Source: an uncultured Bacteroides sp. (GTDB lineage: Bacteria > Bacteroidota > Bacteroidia > Bacteroidales > Bacteroidaceae). From it: DNA of 64,000 nt. The notes under the pieces are model-generated. The model saw only the letters and a list, made by a program, of their open reading frames with translations, was not told the origin of the DNA and did no database searches. Position numbers and translations under genes: made by a program. The DNA lies in NCBI GenBank assembly GCA_900556845.1, contig USQO01000002.1:1-64000 (forward strand). The letters are read 5' to 3'. The first letter of the stretch is position 1. Each line of letters opens with the position of its first letter. This document shows, piece after piece, positions 47,773-57,212 of this stretch.

Positions 47773-49635
47773 TCAGAACTCTACCAGCCACCTATCCAGT
47801 GTCATATCGTCCGTGAAACTTATCCGACCGTACTCGAGGAGGTGTTTCTTCAGGCGGAACTTCTTCTGAGAAATAGAAGCCGGGGAAACGGCAAAGATGG
47901 AAGCCAGCTGTGTATTGTTGAAGCGAAGACGGATGAGCACACAAAGACGAAGCTCCTGCTCCGTGAGCTGAGGGCAGCACGTAAGCAAGCGGCTGATAAA
48001 ATCGCCCCAGGCAGTCGTGCACAACTGCATCAGCTCCTCCCACTCCGAATCGCTCAGAACGCGGCTTTTCTTCCGAAGACCGGATACCAGCTTGTGACTG
48101 TCTATCACATAGTCCGTCAGGCGGTGCTCGTTCTCTTTCAGCTTCAGACTTTCTTCCGTGAGGCGGCGCAACTGCTCCACATCCTTGCGGGCATCACGCA
48201 AGCGAGAAGCGTAATCGCCGATACGATACTGCAGGTCATCAATCGTAGTCAGAAGGCGACCGTTCTCCGATTCCAGACACGCCATCTGCTCCTGCTGGGC
48301 ATGACGTTCTTCGGCATCGCTGTCATGACGGGATAGCTGTTCTTTCAATTCCTCCAGATAGCGGCAGTTCTGCTGCAAGCGGCTTTCATTCTCGTGCAAC
48401 TGAAGCAGGTAGGTCTGTAATTGTTCCGACTGCAGACGAATAGTGCTTTCCTTACGTACCAGACGTTTCTGATACAGATACACCAAAACCGAAATTACTA
48501 CCATCAGGCAGAGGGTGACAATAATCAGTACACGCTGAGCTTCCGCCTTCTCCAACTTCAGGCGCTGCTGCTCGGTGATGAGTCTCTGGTGGTCGTACTT
48601 CTCCTTGTAGGCGATGATTTCCTTACCTTTATCTAAGGACATCACAGAGTCGGTATAGAAAAGAAGAGAATCACAGTAACTTTTCAGGTATTTACGGTAT
48701 TGGGGAATATCAGCCAATTCATACAGAGAATTATATATCGTTTTCTTTGCATAAACATTATCCGTATTTAATGCCTTATTCAAATATAAATATGCAGAAT
48801 CATACTGATTTAGCATTAAATAATTTGTACCAATTAGTGAATAATGCTGGTATATCTTAGGAAATGTTTTTAGAATTTCCAATGACTTTTCAAACTGCGA
48901 ACTGTTCGTATAAACCAAAGCTATTTCAGACTGCACATCATAACAATACTCTTTATTCTGATATCCTAGTTCTAAAACTAAATCATTACATTTTTGATAT
49001 ATATCTATAGCCTCTGATAACTTATCAGAAATACAGTAACATCTGGCCAAATATTGCAAAGAAGTCATCTGATACCGCTTGTTGGAATCCTTCACGGCAT
49101 AATCGTATGCCTTCGTACAGGCTTCCAAAGCATAATCAGCAAGTCTGCGATATAAATACAGTTTTCCCAAAGAAGACATTATCAGATATCCGGTCTTATA
49201 ATCATCCGTTTTCTCCACCTCTGTTTTGCCTTCCAGATAATACTGCATCGCTTCTTCTATATTCCCTAAATCATAGTTTATATCACCCATATAAAGTGCA
49301 GACATTGCCTTTCTACGGGTATTATCGGTAGGCTTGTAATAATTGTATGCTATCCTCACCAGGGAATCTGAAGGGATTTTCATGATTAGTTTTACTTGTG
49401 CCTGCGATGTCAGCAGACACCACAGCGCATGATTCTCCTTATCCCTGCGTGCAGATGGCATCGGCATAGCCTCCAAGATGTGAAGCGCACTGTCCGGATG
49501 GTCAAACATCACGGATTCCGCATGAACCAGTTCCGGAAGCGGCGATTTCTCCTTGCCGTTTCCGCTGCATCGGATGTTCAAAAAGGCAGTACAACCAATC
49601 AGAATGCACAGTATATAGTGGGTTATCTTTCTCAT
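47773..49635 (-). CDS. TPR-containing membrane-tethered transcriptional regulator (module B)
   Basis: A 620-residue protein. The signal ends at a possible lipobox (NIRC). TPR helices (residues 30-340, for example MSALYMGDINYDLGNIEEAM) are followed by a membrane helix at about 368-389 (VLIIVTLCLMVVISVLVYLY), a long coiled coil (residues 395-520) and a C-terminal HTH (LTEQELRLCVLIRLRFNNTQ, LASIFAVSPASISQKKFRLK). Residues 1-200 and 335-620 are nearly identical to the regulator at 57287, but residues 203-335 differ strongly. It precedes the broken OMP on the same strand and is divergent from the broken AAA gene at 49789. Confidence 0.9.
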   Translation of the reverse strand: MRKITHYILCILIGCTAFLNIRCSGNGKEKSPLPELVHAESVMFDHPDSALHILEAMPMPSARRDKENHALWCLLTSQAQVKLIMKIPSDSLVRIAYNYYKPTDNTRRKAMSALYMGDINYDLGNIEEAMQYYLEGKTEVEKTDDYKTGYLIMSSLGKLYLYRRLADYALEACTKAYDYAVKDSNKRYQMTSLQYLARCYCISDKLSEAIDIYQKCNDLVLELGYQNKEYCYDVQSEIALVYTNSSQFEKSLEILKTFPKIYQHYSLIGTNYLMLNQYDSAYLYLNKALNTDNVYAKKTIYNSLYELADIPQYRKYLKSYCDSLLFYTDSVMSLDKGKEIIAYKEKYDHQRLITEQQRLKLEKAEAQRVLIIVTLCLMVVISVLVYLYQKRLVRKESTIRLQSEQLQTYLLQLHENESRLQQNCRYLEELKEQLSRHDSDAEERHAQQEQMACLESENGRLLTTIDDLQYRIGDYASRLRDARKDVEQLRRLTEESLKLKENEHRLTDYVIDSHKLVSGLRKKSRVLSDSEWEELMQLCTTAWGDFISRLLTCCPQLTEQELRLCVLIRLRFNNTQLASIFAVSPASISQKKFRLKKHLLEYGRISFTDDMTLDRWLVEF

Positions 49636-49652
49636 TTCACAAAAATTTCATG

Positions 49653-49660
49653 CAAAAATA
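49653..49660 (-). promoter_or_regulatory. Promoter -7 element of the module B regulator
   Basis: TATTTTTG on the - strand lies 18 nt before the start codon at 49635. The -33 box is unclear. A divergent TATCTTTG at 49756-49763 would serve the AAA pseudogene. Confidence 0.5.
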
Positions 49661-49788
49661 CGAATATTCCAGTACTATACACATGATTGCTCACATTTAG
49701 TTAATGGCAAAGGAAAGACTCAGTGATTCATAACGGAAAAGTCTGTTTTTTTATATATCTTTGCTTCTAGTACAAAAAGAATCAGTTT

Positions 49789-50977
49789 ATGAAATTTCCG
49801 ATTGGCATTCAGAGCTTTGAGCGAATCATACAAGAAGGTTATGTATACGTTGATAAAACAGACATTATTTATGACCTTACACATAACGGAAGCATTTATT
49901 TTCTCAGTCGTCCACGACGGTTCGGGAAAAGTCTTCTGGTTTCCACCTTGGAGAATTACTATTCAGGACGTAAGGAACTGTTCCGCGGTCTTGCCATAGA
50001 GAAGATGGAGACAGAATGGAACGAGTATCCCGTATTCCATGTGGACTTCAATGCGACGAATTTCACCAACTCCGGAGAATTGGAAATGAAACTTAATTTT
50101 TATCTTGCAGAATGAGAACAGAAGTATAATTTGCCGAACCGTACCAATGAATTAGGTTTGGGCGACCGTTTTATAAAGATACTTGAAGCCGCTCATCTTC
50201 AGACAGGTCGCCGTGCGGTGGTACTGGTAGACGAATACGACAAACCGATTCTTGATGTACTGGATGTAGATGCCAATCTGGAGAACAAACACCGCAATAT
50301 CCTGAAAGCTTTTTATTCTGTATTTAAGGGGGCAGACAAACACTTGCAGTTCGTACTGCTGACCGGTGTAACCAAGTTCTCCCAGGTAAGTGTATTCAGC
50401 GGATTCAACCAGCCGAAGGATATCAGTATGGATGCCCGTTATGAGGCTTTATGCGGTATAACTCAAGAAGAGATTGAAGAATATTTTACAGAACCGGTAT
50501 CGCAAATGGCTGTGGAATACCAGTGTACACCGCAGGAAATGTATAAACTGCTGAAGCAGCAGTACGATGGTTACCATTTCAGCAAACGTATGACTGACAT
50601 CTATAATCCTTTCAGTCTGTTGAACGCTCTTGATAAAACAAGTATTGACAATTATTGGTTCAGTACCGGAACCCCTACCTATCTGATTCGTCTGCTCAAC
50701 CATTCGCATGAAAGGATGAACGAATTTACAGGAAAGTATTACACACCGGCTGAGTTTATAGACTACAAGGCTGATGTGGAACGCCCTTTGCCTATGATAT
50801 ACCAAAGCGGATACCTTACAATAAAGGCATACGACAGAGATTTCAACACTTTCCTGCTTGATTTCCCGAACAATGAGGTAAAGGGAGGGTTTCTTACAAT
50901 GGTGGCATCATCCTAATAAGATTGGGGCATCCTTCTCTTCTGAAACAGGAACGATTAGTGACTGGGCTGTAGATTAA
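49789..50977 (+). pseudogene. AAA-ATPase/PD-(D/E)XK nuclease protein, broken
   Basis: Aligned to the intact copy at 59171. The N-terminal AAA part (FLSRPRRFGKSLLVSTLENY) stops at a TGA (50113-50115) where the intact copy has a Trp codon (TDWESDYG). The frame then continues through VVLVDEYDKPILDVLDVDAN to FPNNEVKGGFLTMVASS (stop at 50914-50916). The next bases encode, in another frame, KIGASFSSETGTISDWAVD, the end of the intact protein. So the nuclease domain of about 130 residues is deleted with a frameshift. Two independent lesions make it non-functional. Confidence 0.9.
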
Positions 50978-51029
50978 TGAAGAAAATGTCTATTCACAAA
51001 AAAATTCAGAATTCTGCTTTCACTAGAGC

Positions 51030-51060
51030 CGGAAGCGGTAGTGAGGAAACACCGCTTCCG
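51030..51060. repeat. Perfect hairpin after the AAA pseudogene
   Basis: CGGAAGCGGT and ACCGCTTCCG form a 10-bp stem with an 11-nt loop. There is no T-tract, so terminator function is doubtful. Confidence 0.5.
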
Positions 51061-51127
51061 CTGCATTGTATGTTCAAAAAACGATGTTACCAATCAGGAT
51101 GTATAATAAATACTTCGTCATCATAGC

Positions 51128-51580
51128 TTATTTAAAGGTCTTTGAAATCTGTTCACCAACTCGTTCAAGAGCTCCTTCTATATCAGAATCCGTACTGATT
51201 CCAAATGTGGAATAAACACCTTGGCAAGATACTAAAGGACGATCTGTATTGAAATCAATGAAATTAACAGTTACGACCGTTTGTTCCGGCTTTACAACAA
51301 CACCGAATTTTGCAAGCAATAAAGAAGACTGCTCCTCTTCCGTCAAATCACCAAGACGATACTGACCTACCATTTTCAATCCTGATTGTTCTACAGCATC
51401 GTATAACTGAATCTGATACTGTATAAGCTCAGGAGGCATTCTATACGTATTATTATCAATCACTGTGACGTATTTGTATTTCGTCAAATCGGCTCCCTGT
51501 GAAACCACAGATTTAGAAACTGTACAGCTTGCCAAAATCATTGACAAAAACATACAGAATAGAAAAGTGTACTTTTTCAT
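51128..51580 (-). CDS. Small lipoprotein of unknown function
   Basis: A 150-residue lipoprotein (lipobox MILASC, Cys at about 19). The mature part has KYKYVTVIDNNTYRMPPELI and VVVKPEQTVVTVNFIDFNTD, an alpha/beta pattern seen in small periplasmic lipoproteins. A TATATTTG promoter element lies at 51619-51626 on the - strand. I do not recognise the family. It sits between the AAA pseudogene and the module C OMP and may be unrelated to the regulator modules. Confidence 0.75.
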   Translation of the reverse strand: MKKYTFLFCMFLSMILASCTVSKSVVSQGADLTKYKYVTVIDNNTYRMPPELIQYQIQLYDAVEQSGLKMVGQYRLGDLTEEEQSSLLLAKFGVVVKPEQTVVTVNFIDFNTDRPLVSCQGVYSTFGISTDSDIEGALERVGEQISKTFK

Positions 51581-51691
51581 AATACTTGCAAGTAAAATAA
51601 GCCATTAAACAATAAAAGCAAATATATGGATAATCTTCAATGATTAAATACCCACCACTGTTATAACATATAAATTACAACCAATAAATTA

Positions 51692-51719
51692 AAAAGGACA
51701 ACTTCTCACGAAGTCGTCC
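51692..51719 (-). terminator. Rho-independent terminator of the module C OMP
   Basis: On the - strand GGACGACTT pairs with AAGTTGTCC (one G-T), followed by TTTTT. It lies 31 nt past the stop codon at 51750. Confidence 0.8.
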
Positions 51720-51749
51720 CCAAATAAATCTATCGAGAGAATTTTAGTT

Positions 51750-54077
51750 TTACAAACGACTTTTCTGACTGTCTCCAGCTCCGGTACCCTTGTACTTACT
51801 CTTGGCTGCATTAAACTTATAGCGCAGAGTCAAGGCAATGCTGCGACGTACTTCCTGTTTTAGCATCATTACACGATTTCCACTGTATAAAACAGTTTTG
51901 GCTGCGCTGGAATTAAACAGGTCATCTGCCTGAAGTTTGACACTCAGACGTTCATTAAAGAAGCTCTTATATAGACCAACATTAGCATACCAGCAACCTT
52001 CTGACACATAGCTGTTCTCGTTATCTCCGGGAGTATCTGCTCCCAAATCTATATCCAGGCCAAACCCAGACGGCAAACTGAAGTGGTTACGGAACGAAAA
52101 CGAACCCATAGGGTTATTGAAATTCTCCAGACCACCGGGTACATCTACCTTGTACCATTGCTGAAGCAACATAAGCGTGAGTTGAGGAGACCAGATACCT
52201 ATCGTGGGAGCAAGGGTCAAGCTGGAATAGAGTTTGTCCGACCCATACCGATTGTAGTAGCTGAACAAAGAAACAGTCGGGTCGTCTTCCGAGTAAGCCT
52301 GACTAAGCTGAATGATTGCATCACGACCGTGAATGTAACGTGTATTGAAATACAACCACTTGTATGATGCATTGAACGAAAGTCTGTTTATAACCGAAGG
52401 CCGCAAAAACGGATTTCCGCCTTCGTAAGTATAACGGTTGATATACGTTGTATTACTTCGGAGCATCCAGTACGAAGGACGGTATATGCTTCCCGTATAG
52501 CTCAGCTGTAACTGGACTTTACCTACAGGCAGAGAAAGCGAAACGGAAGGGAACACGTTATCGTAGGTGCGACTCTGTTCGTCAATGCGCTTATCTTCTT
52601 CGAAATAATCCGAAGTCAGATGCTCATAGCGAACTCCTGCCCTCACTTGTAACCGGCTGATACGGAAACCGTATTCTGCAAAAAGGGCAAAACTGTTCTC
52701 ACGGATACGACTTTCGTCATCGTCCAGGATTCCTTCTACATTCCGATAATTGTTCAACCGGTTGGTGTAAGTGTATTCACCGCCAAACGAGAAATTACCT
52801 TTCCACAGCGGATGCTCGGCTACCAGCTTGGCAGCATACAGTGTATTTTTATCAAGACTCTCGCTGGTAACAGTCTGTTCTTTCCGTTCACCGTCTGCCG
52901 GAATAATTTCTTCCAGCATTTCCTGCGGTATCTTATTGTCCTGCCAAATCCCGTCGGCATTAAAGTCAATGTGCCAGTCGCCTACTTGTCCGTTATAATA
53001 AGTGTTCAGTGTATGGCCGGAGCTTACATGATTCTGCCATCCGATGCTGCTGCTTTTTTCGTAAGGAACATTATCTTGTGCGACATTGGTCTGCATATTA
53101 ATCTCATCGTGGTGTTTTGGAAAACGGTCAAAGTTATAACGCATTCCCCACGAGTGATTTTCATTAAACTGATAGTTGAGCGAAAGCATGGCAGACAGGT
53201 TCTGAATATGTATCCGGTCGTTCAATTGGGATTCCTGTTTCCACGTACGGTCGAGAAAAGTTTCCTGTACGATGCGCTTGTTGTTCTCGCTTCGTCTGTC
53301 ATTGCCTAAAAGCATACCCGACAAGTCAAAGCCTCCTTTACGATAGTTGAAATCAAATATATCACGCACTGTCCAGTCATAGCGATATTCGGTATAGAAA
53401 CGGTTATCGAAACCAAAGCCTTCGCCTTGCGGCTTTTTGGTCCGAATACGGATAACAGCGTTTACCGTTGCGTCATAGCGTGAACCGGGATTGTTTACCA
53501 CTTCCACGCTTTTGATGTTATCCGAAGAAAGCTGATTCAGTTCGGAATTGTCTCGCACCTTACGACCGTTGATATAAATCTCCGGAGCACCGGCACCAAA
53601 CACACGGACTTCTCCATCATCGGCTGATACCCCCGGAAGCTTGTCCAGTAAATCCTCTCCTGTTCCTGCTTTTTCAAGGATACTACCCTGCACGGTAGTC
53701 ACTATGGCATCTCCTTTCAGTTGCATCTTGGGTAAATCGGCTTTTACAACCACTTCACCCAGCAGTTGTGCATCCGAAGCAAGTTGGACGATGCCAATAT
53801 TAGCAGGAACCGTTGGTTTATATACTGTCTTATATCCGATAGAGGATATTTTCACAATCTGGTTTTGCGATGTTGCCTCCATCGTGAATGTTCCATCCTC
53901 ACCGCTGACGGTTCCACTCACAAACGCCGAATCAGGTAGTGACAGCAGCACTACATTGGCATAAGGCAATGGCTGACTGTTCTCGTCAATCAGTTTTCCA
54001 CTTACGCGCTGAGCGGATAAACACAGCGGCAAAAGACAGCCCGTAAATACGAGTAGAAATGCTTTTATTTTTTCCAT
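51750..54077 (-). CDS. Outer-membrane beta-barrel receptor (OMP_b-brl_3 family), module C
   Basis: A 775-residue intact protein with a signal peptide (ending LCLSAQ), a carboxypeptidase-regulatory-like domain (VSGKLIDENSQPLPYANVVL), a plug-like domain (LGEVVVKADLPK, LLDKLPGVSADDGEVRVFG, IKSVEVVNNPGSRYDATVNA) and a barrel of about 500 residues. It ends ALTLRYKFNAAKSKYKGTGA plus GDSQKSRL. The N-terminal 110 residues are almost identical to those of the broken copy at 45504-47579, while the barrels diverge. It is expected to bind and perhaps import a ligand with TonB energy. Its regulator gene is reduced to a 3' stub at 54298. Confidence 0.9.
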   Translation of the reverse strand: MEKIKAFLLVFTGCLLPLCLSAQRVSGKLIDENSQPLPYANVVLLSLPDSAFVSGTVSGEDGTFTMEATSQNQIVKISSIGYKTVYKPTVPANIGIVQLASDAQLLGEVVVKADLPKMQLKGDAIVTTVQGSILEKAGTGEDLLDKLPGVSADDGEVRVFGAGAPEIYINGRKVRDNSELNQLSSDNIKSVEVVNNPGSRYDATVNAVIRIRTKKPQGEGFGFDNRFYTEYRYDWTVRDIFDFNYRKGGFDLSGMLLGNDRRSENNKRIVQETFLDRTWKQESQLNDRIHIQNLSAMLSLNYQFNENHSWGMRYNFDRFPKHHDEINMQTNVAQDNVPYEKSSSIGWQNHVSSGHTLNTYYNGQVGDWHIDFNADGIWQDNKIPQEMLEEIIPADGERKEQTVTSESLDKNTLYAAKLVAEHPLWKGNFSFGGEYTYTNRLNNYRNVEGILDDDESRIRENSFALFAEYGFRISRLQVRAGVRYEHLTSDYFEEDKRIDEQSRTYDNVFPSVSLSLPVGKVQLQLSYTGSIYRPSYWMLRSNTTYINRYTYEGGNPFLRPSVINRLSFNASYKWLYFNTRYIHGRDAIIQLSQAYSEDDPTVSLFSYYNRYGSDKLYSSLTLAPTIGIWSPQLTLMLLQQWYKVDVPGGLENFNNPMGSFSFRNHFSLPSGFGLDIDLGADTPGDNENSYVSEGCWYANVGLYKSFFNERLSVKLQADDLFNSSAAKTVLYSGNRVMMLKQEVRRSIALTLRYKFNAAKSKYKGTGAGDSQKSRL

Positions 54078-54162
54078 TGTATGATAGATTTTAATTTTTC
54101 ACAGCAAAGTCCCTGAATCGTCAGTCCCTTTCTACTACTCTACGAAGTAGTATTGATTGCTG

Positions 54163-54211
54163 CAAAATTATAATTAATAATCCTATCCTACACAGAAACC
54201 ACCTCTACATC
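54163..54211 (-). promoter_or_regulatory. Conserved box plus promoter upstream of OMP, copy C
   Basis: On the - strand GATGTAGAGGTGGTTTC (54195-54211), 24 nt, then TAATTTTG (54163-54170). It matches copies at 47638 and 57152. Confidence 0.66.
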
Positions 54212-54223
54212 ACCGGATACGAA

Positions 54224-54266
54224 AATGCGCCATAACACACTGTATTTTAGTATATTATGACACATT
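54224..54266 (-). promoter_or_regulatory. Conserved dyad in the regulator-OMP junction, copy C
   Basis: AATGCGCCATAACAC (54224-54238) and ATATTATGACACATT (54252-54266) pair at 11 of 15 positions; all four mismatches would be G-U in a - strand transcript. Spacing to the box is 12 nt. Confidence 0.6.
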
Positions 54267-54297
54267 ATAAAATATCGCTATCTCTACAATTGCATTT

Positions 54298-54411
54298 TCA
54301 GGACTCTACCAGCCGCCTGTACAGCTTCATATCTTCTGTAAAAACATTCTGAAAAGAGGCCTCAATAGTTCTCTGAAAGAATTTGTAGCCAGGAGAGATC
54401 ATGTAATTAGG
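54298..54411 (-). pseudogene. 3' stub of a TPR-HTH regulator (module C)
   Basis: A 37-codon open stretch ends FTEDMKLYRRLVES, which corresponds to the last residues of the full regulators (FTDDMTLDRWLVEF). The following intergenic cassette is also conserved. Residues before FTEDM are only weakly similar to the HTH region. The rest of the regulator has been replaced by the transglutaminase gene. The stub places a former regulator in front of the module C OMP. Confidence 0.62.
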
Positions 54412-54434
54412 TTACTTGACAAATGTGATACCTC

Positions 54435-55655
54435 TTACTGAGGAGCCTGCCAGAAGTATCGGTCGTCGTTGACGGAAAAGTTTCTCGGGTTCCGTTGGCC
54501 GCTGTCGCAGCCAGTAGGTTGCAGGAAGATGTAGTTGATGAGGTTCTCATAGTCGCTTTCCGTGTTGAACCCGTAGCGCGTCCAGCTTTCCAGATAGAAC
54601 AAGTTCTTGGCCATGTACTCGTACAGATAGTCTTCCGTCGTGGTCTTCTTTTCATTGTTCCAGTTGGCTTCTTCGTTCACCCGGACAGGCTGCCCGCTCC
54701 TGAGGCGTACACGCACTTCCTGCACACTCAGCAGATTGCCCTGCTCGTCCGTCACCCAAGCATTGTTCGTGGGATCAATCCAGAGCCACTTGCCGAGAGT
54801 GGACGAATAGACGGCATTGATGACGTGGCAGTCGCTGATGTACGTCTTCGGCATACAAGTAATGACGCGCGACGGGATTCCCATCGACAGGTAGCACTCG
54901 TTCAGCACCGTGGCCAGTCCGCGGCAGTTCAGCCCACAGCTACCGTCCTTGCAGGCCTCAGCAAAGTTGATGGAGTTGTTTCCACCCTTCGGATTACCGT
55001 TCTGCCCGTCGTGGCGTATCTTGTCGTGGATATAGGTCAGGATGCGTTTGATGGTAGCCAGTTCATCACCCGGCACGGCCACACTGTCCAGCTGGAAATA
55101 GTCACGGACGCGTTTCAGGTCGGGTTCATCAGCGTGCGCATAGACAATCTGGGGCAGGCTGTCGACTGACTGCGTGTGGGTGTATTCCGGCGCATTCTGC
55201 AGGATATAGAGATAATCGGTGGTTTCTTTCAGACGCTTCAGGGCGGGTTGTAGTTCAGGTGCGTCCAGAATGTCTTTCAGGTCTTCGTCGTTGATTACCC
55301 TGTTGTAGCTTATTTCAAGCTTTCCGCTGTCCAGTGCTTTGAGCAGGTTGTTGGCAGCTTCTTGTTTTTTCCCTTGTACTGCCTGGATGCTAGCCATGTT
55401 ATAGTAGCTGGAGTATTTGAAGTAGGCATAACCTTCGGCCAGTTGCGTCGCTTGTGCGTCGTATAAGTCGATAATCTTATGGCAGAGGGCTTCAGCAGCC
55501 GGATAATCCTTCCCAGTATATGCGTCAAAGAATTGTGCATTTAGCGAATCGGCAGCGGCCAGAAACTTCCGTTCGGCATCTGTTTGTGCCGACAAACTTG
55601 TGAGGCAGACTAAACTTAATAGTAAAGTCAGCAAGTGTCCTTTCAGTCTTTTCAT
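54435..55655 (-). CDS. Exported transglutaminase-like protein
   Basis: A 406-residue protein with a signal peptide (ending SLSAQ) and a helical N-terminal half (KFLAAADSLNAQFFDAYTGK). The transglutaminase-like core has Cys in SCGLNCRGLATVLNECYLSM, His in SDCHVINAVYSSTLGKWLWI and Asp in IDPTNNAW, the papain-like triad. Such domains act as proteases or amidases on peptides or cell-wall material. It is cotranscribed with the esterase-like gene upstream (79-nt gap). It lies inside the module D/C recombinant region, between a regulator stub and an OMP stub. Confidence 0.87.
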   Translation of the reverse strand: MKRLKGHLLTLLLSLVCLTSLSAQTDAERKFLAAADSLNAQFFDAYTGKDYPAAEALCHKIIDLYDAQATQLAEGYAYFKYSSYYNMASIQAVQGKKQEAANNLLKALDSGKLEISYNRVINDEDLKDILDAPELQPALKRLKETTDYLYILQNAPEYTHTQSVDSLPQIVYAHADEPDLKRVRDYFQLDSVAVPGDELATIKRILTYIHDKIRHDGQNGNPKGGNNSINFAEACKDGSCGLNCRGLATVLNECYLSMGIPSRVITCMPKTYISDCHVINAVYSSTLGKWLWIDPTNNAWVTDEQGNLLSVQEVRVRLRSGQPVRVNEEANWNNEKKTTTEDYLYEYMAKNLFYLESWTRYGFNTESDYENLINYIFLQPTGCDSGQRNPRNFSVNDDRYFWQAPQ

Positions 55656-55734
55656 TGTGTATTCTGTTTAAAAATTGGTTTTCAATAGAGTATTCAAGCT
55701 ATAAATGTAAAGCTAATTATTTAATACCACTATA

Positions 55735-56952
55735 TTATTGTCGAATATTCTTTTCCAGTACTTTCTGAATGATTCCCTTCACTTCCTCTTTGCTTTTGAT
55801 AGCAGCCGGATAAGTGTGAAAAACATTATATTCTTCAATAGCAGCCTCCATGGGTATCACTGCACCGGGTTGTGTTGCCTGGAAAAATATTGTCAGACGG
55901 CGTTTGATTTCAGGTTCAAACTCTTTGGTTATAAGACCTTCAATACCCCATGCAGCAACATGGTCGTAGAGGGGAGCATAGTAGATAAGCCCATCTGCCA
56001 CATCTTGCCAAGACTTGTTCTTTACATTAGTCGTAGTACCTCCGACGAGACCATTGTAAGCAGTTTCTCCGTATGGTGTATTTTTCAAATCAATAGCAAA
56101 CGGGCGGCATTCCAACCGTTCAAAGGCTGCATCCCAATGTCCTTCGCCCGTCATCGGGAAATTACTGCCGTCAAACAGGTTGTAATCAAACCAGTTCAGT
56201 ACCACGATTCTGACTTTCTCTGTTCCAAAGATTTTCTTCATCCACCAGCCTTGTGTTCCATAAACTGTGTTTCTCTTTTTGAGAATCATCGAATAGTTGA
56301 TAGCATGTGGCTGACTGGTTATCACCAGAGCTTTGCGCTTACCGTTCAAGGGTGCTTGGCGGGCATACATTTCTGCAAAGTGGGCAGCCATTAAACTGTC
56401 GCGATAGTTCACAGTACGAGATTCCCAGAATTTCTTGTAGTCTTCTACAGTACGAATCTCGTCCCATGAGAACTCACGGTCGGTCAGTCCGAGTTTAATT
56501 TTCCTTGGAGAAGTACGGTTTATTTCATATATACCTTTCAGGAATTTAACGCGGTTGTATTTCTCCCAAATTGGATAAAAGATCTCCGACTTTCTATAAT
56601 AGGCATACAGGCTGTCCATGAAAGCCGCCTCCGTCGGATAACTGCCTTGCAGCAGGCGGTTTACATCATCATTCATGTTGTACGAACCGACTTCAGTATA
56701 GACGTGTCCCACTTGCTCTGCAAAACGAGGATCTGCCAGGATGTCGTGAATCAGGTCGTATTGTACCGTGTCACGATGGTCACGCTCGCCCAGCACTACT
56801 ATATCCGATTTCTCAAACAACTTGAATATGTATTCCTTGGGAGGCATTCCCTTTTCATCCGCACATGTACGCAATGCCTCAATAGAGGGTGTCTGTGCCT
56901 TTAATGCTATGGTTGTCAAGGCACAAGAGATAAGTAATAATAGTTTTCTCAT
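55735..56952 (-). CDS. Exported erythromycin-esterase/ChaN-like protein
   Basis: A 405-residue protein with its own signal peptide (MRKLLLLISCALTTIALKAQ). SDIVVLGERDHRDTVQYDLI carries the GExxH-like motif of erythromycin esterase and TraB/ChaN-type proteins, and HVYTEVGSYN and ALVITSQPHAINYS add further conserved acidic and His residues. The activity is uncertain; haem- or ester-directed hydrolysis are options. The native start is 56952. The frame is also open back to 57117, where it joins an OMP signal peptide in frame, so a longer double-signal fusion is possible. Confidence 0.75.
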   Translation of the reverse strand: MRKLLLLISCALTTIALKAQTPSIEALRTCADEKGMPPKEYIFKLFEKSDIVVLGERDHRDTVQYDLIHDILADPRFAEQVGHVYTEVGSYNMNDDVNRLLQGSYPTEAAFMDSLYAYYRKSEIFYPIWEKYNRVKFLKGIYEINRTSPRKIKLGLTDREFSWDEIRTVEDYKKFWESRTVNYRDSLMAAHFAEMYARQAPLNGKRKALVITSQPHAINYSMILKKRNTVYGTQGWWMKKIFGTEKVRIVVLNWFDYNLFDGSNFPMTGEGHWDAAFERLECRPFAIDLKNTPYGETAYNGLVGGTTTNVKNKSWQDVADGLIYYAPLYDHVAAWGIEGLITKEFEPEIKRRLTIFFQATQPGAVIPMEAAIEEYNVFHTYPAAIKSKEEVKGIIQKVLEKNIRQ

Positions 56953-56994
56953 TATGAATATATTCTGACAGTTAGCATTGATTTCATTCAATAG

Positions 56995-57117
56995 ATTGCC
57001 AAAGGGCAAAGGTTTGTGTTTCTCGTCAATCAGTTTTCCGCTCACAGTCTGGGCAAACAAACACACCGGTAAAAGACAGCCCGTAAACACAAGCAGAAAT
57101 GTTTTCATTTTTTCCAT
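56995..57117 (-). pseudogene. 5' stub of an OMP_b-brl_3 gene (module D), in frame with the esterase-like gene
   Basis: The first 41 codons (start MEKMKTFLLVFTGCLLPVCL, then FAQTVSGKLIDEKHKPLPFG) are the signal peptide and first strand of the OMPs at 51750 and 47579. Homology then ends abruptly and 14 unrelated codons lead in frame into the esterase-like gene. The remaining roughly 730 OMP codons are gone. Confidence 0.85.
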
Positions 57118-57151
57118 GGTATGAGATTTTATTAAGTAGTTTTGACTACTG

Positions 57152-57200
57152 CAAAATTAAAATTATCCGGTCTATCTTGTATGAAAACCATCTCTACATC
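57152..57200 (-). promoter_or_regulatory. Conserved box plus promoter upstream of the OMP stub, copy D
   Basis: On the - strand GATGTAGAGATGGTTTTC (57183-57200), 23 nt, then TAATTTTG (57152-57159), 34 nt before the stub's ATG. It now drives the esterase-like and transglutaminase genes. Confidence 0.68.
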
Positions 57201-57212
57201 ACCAAATACAGA

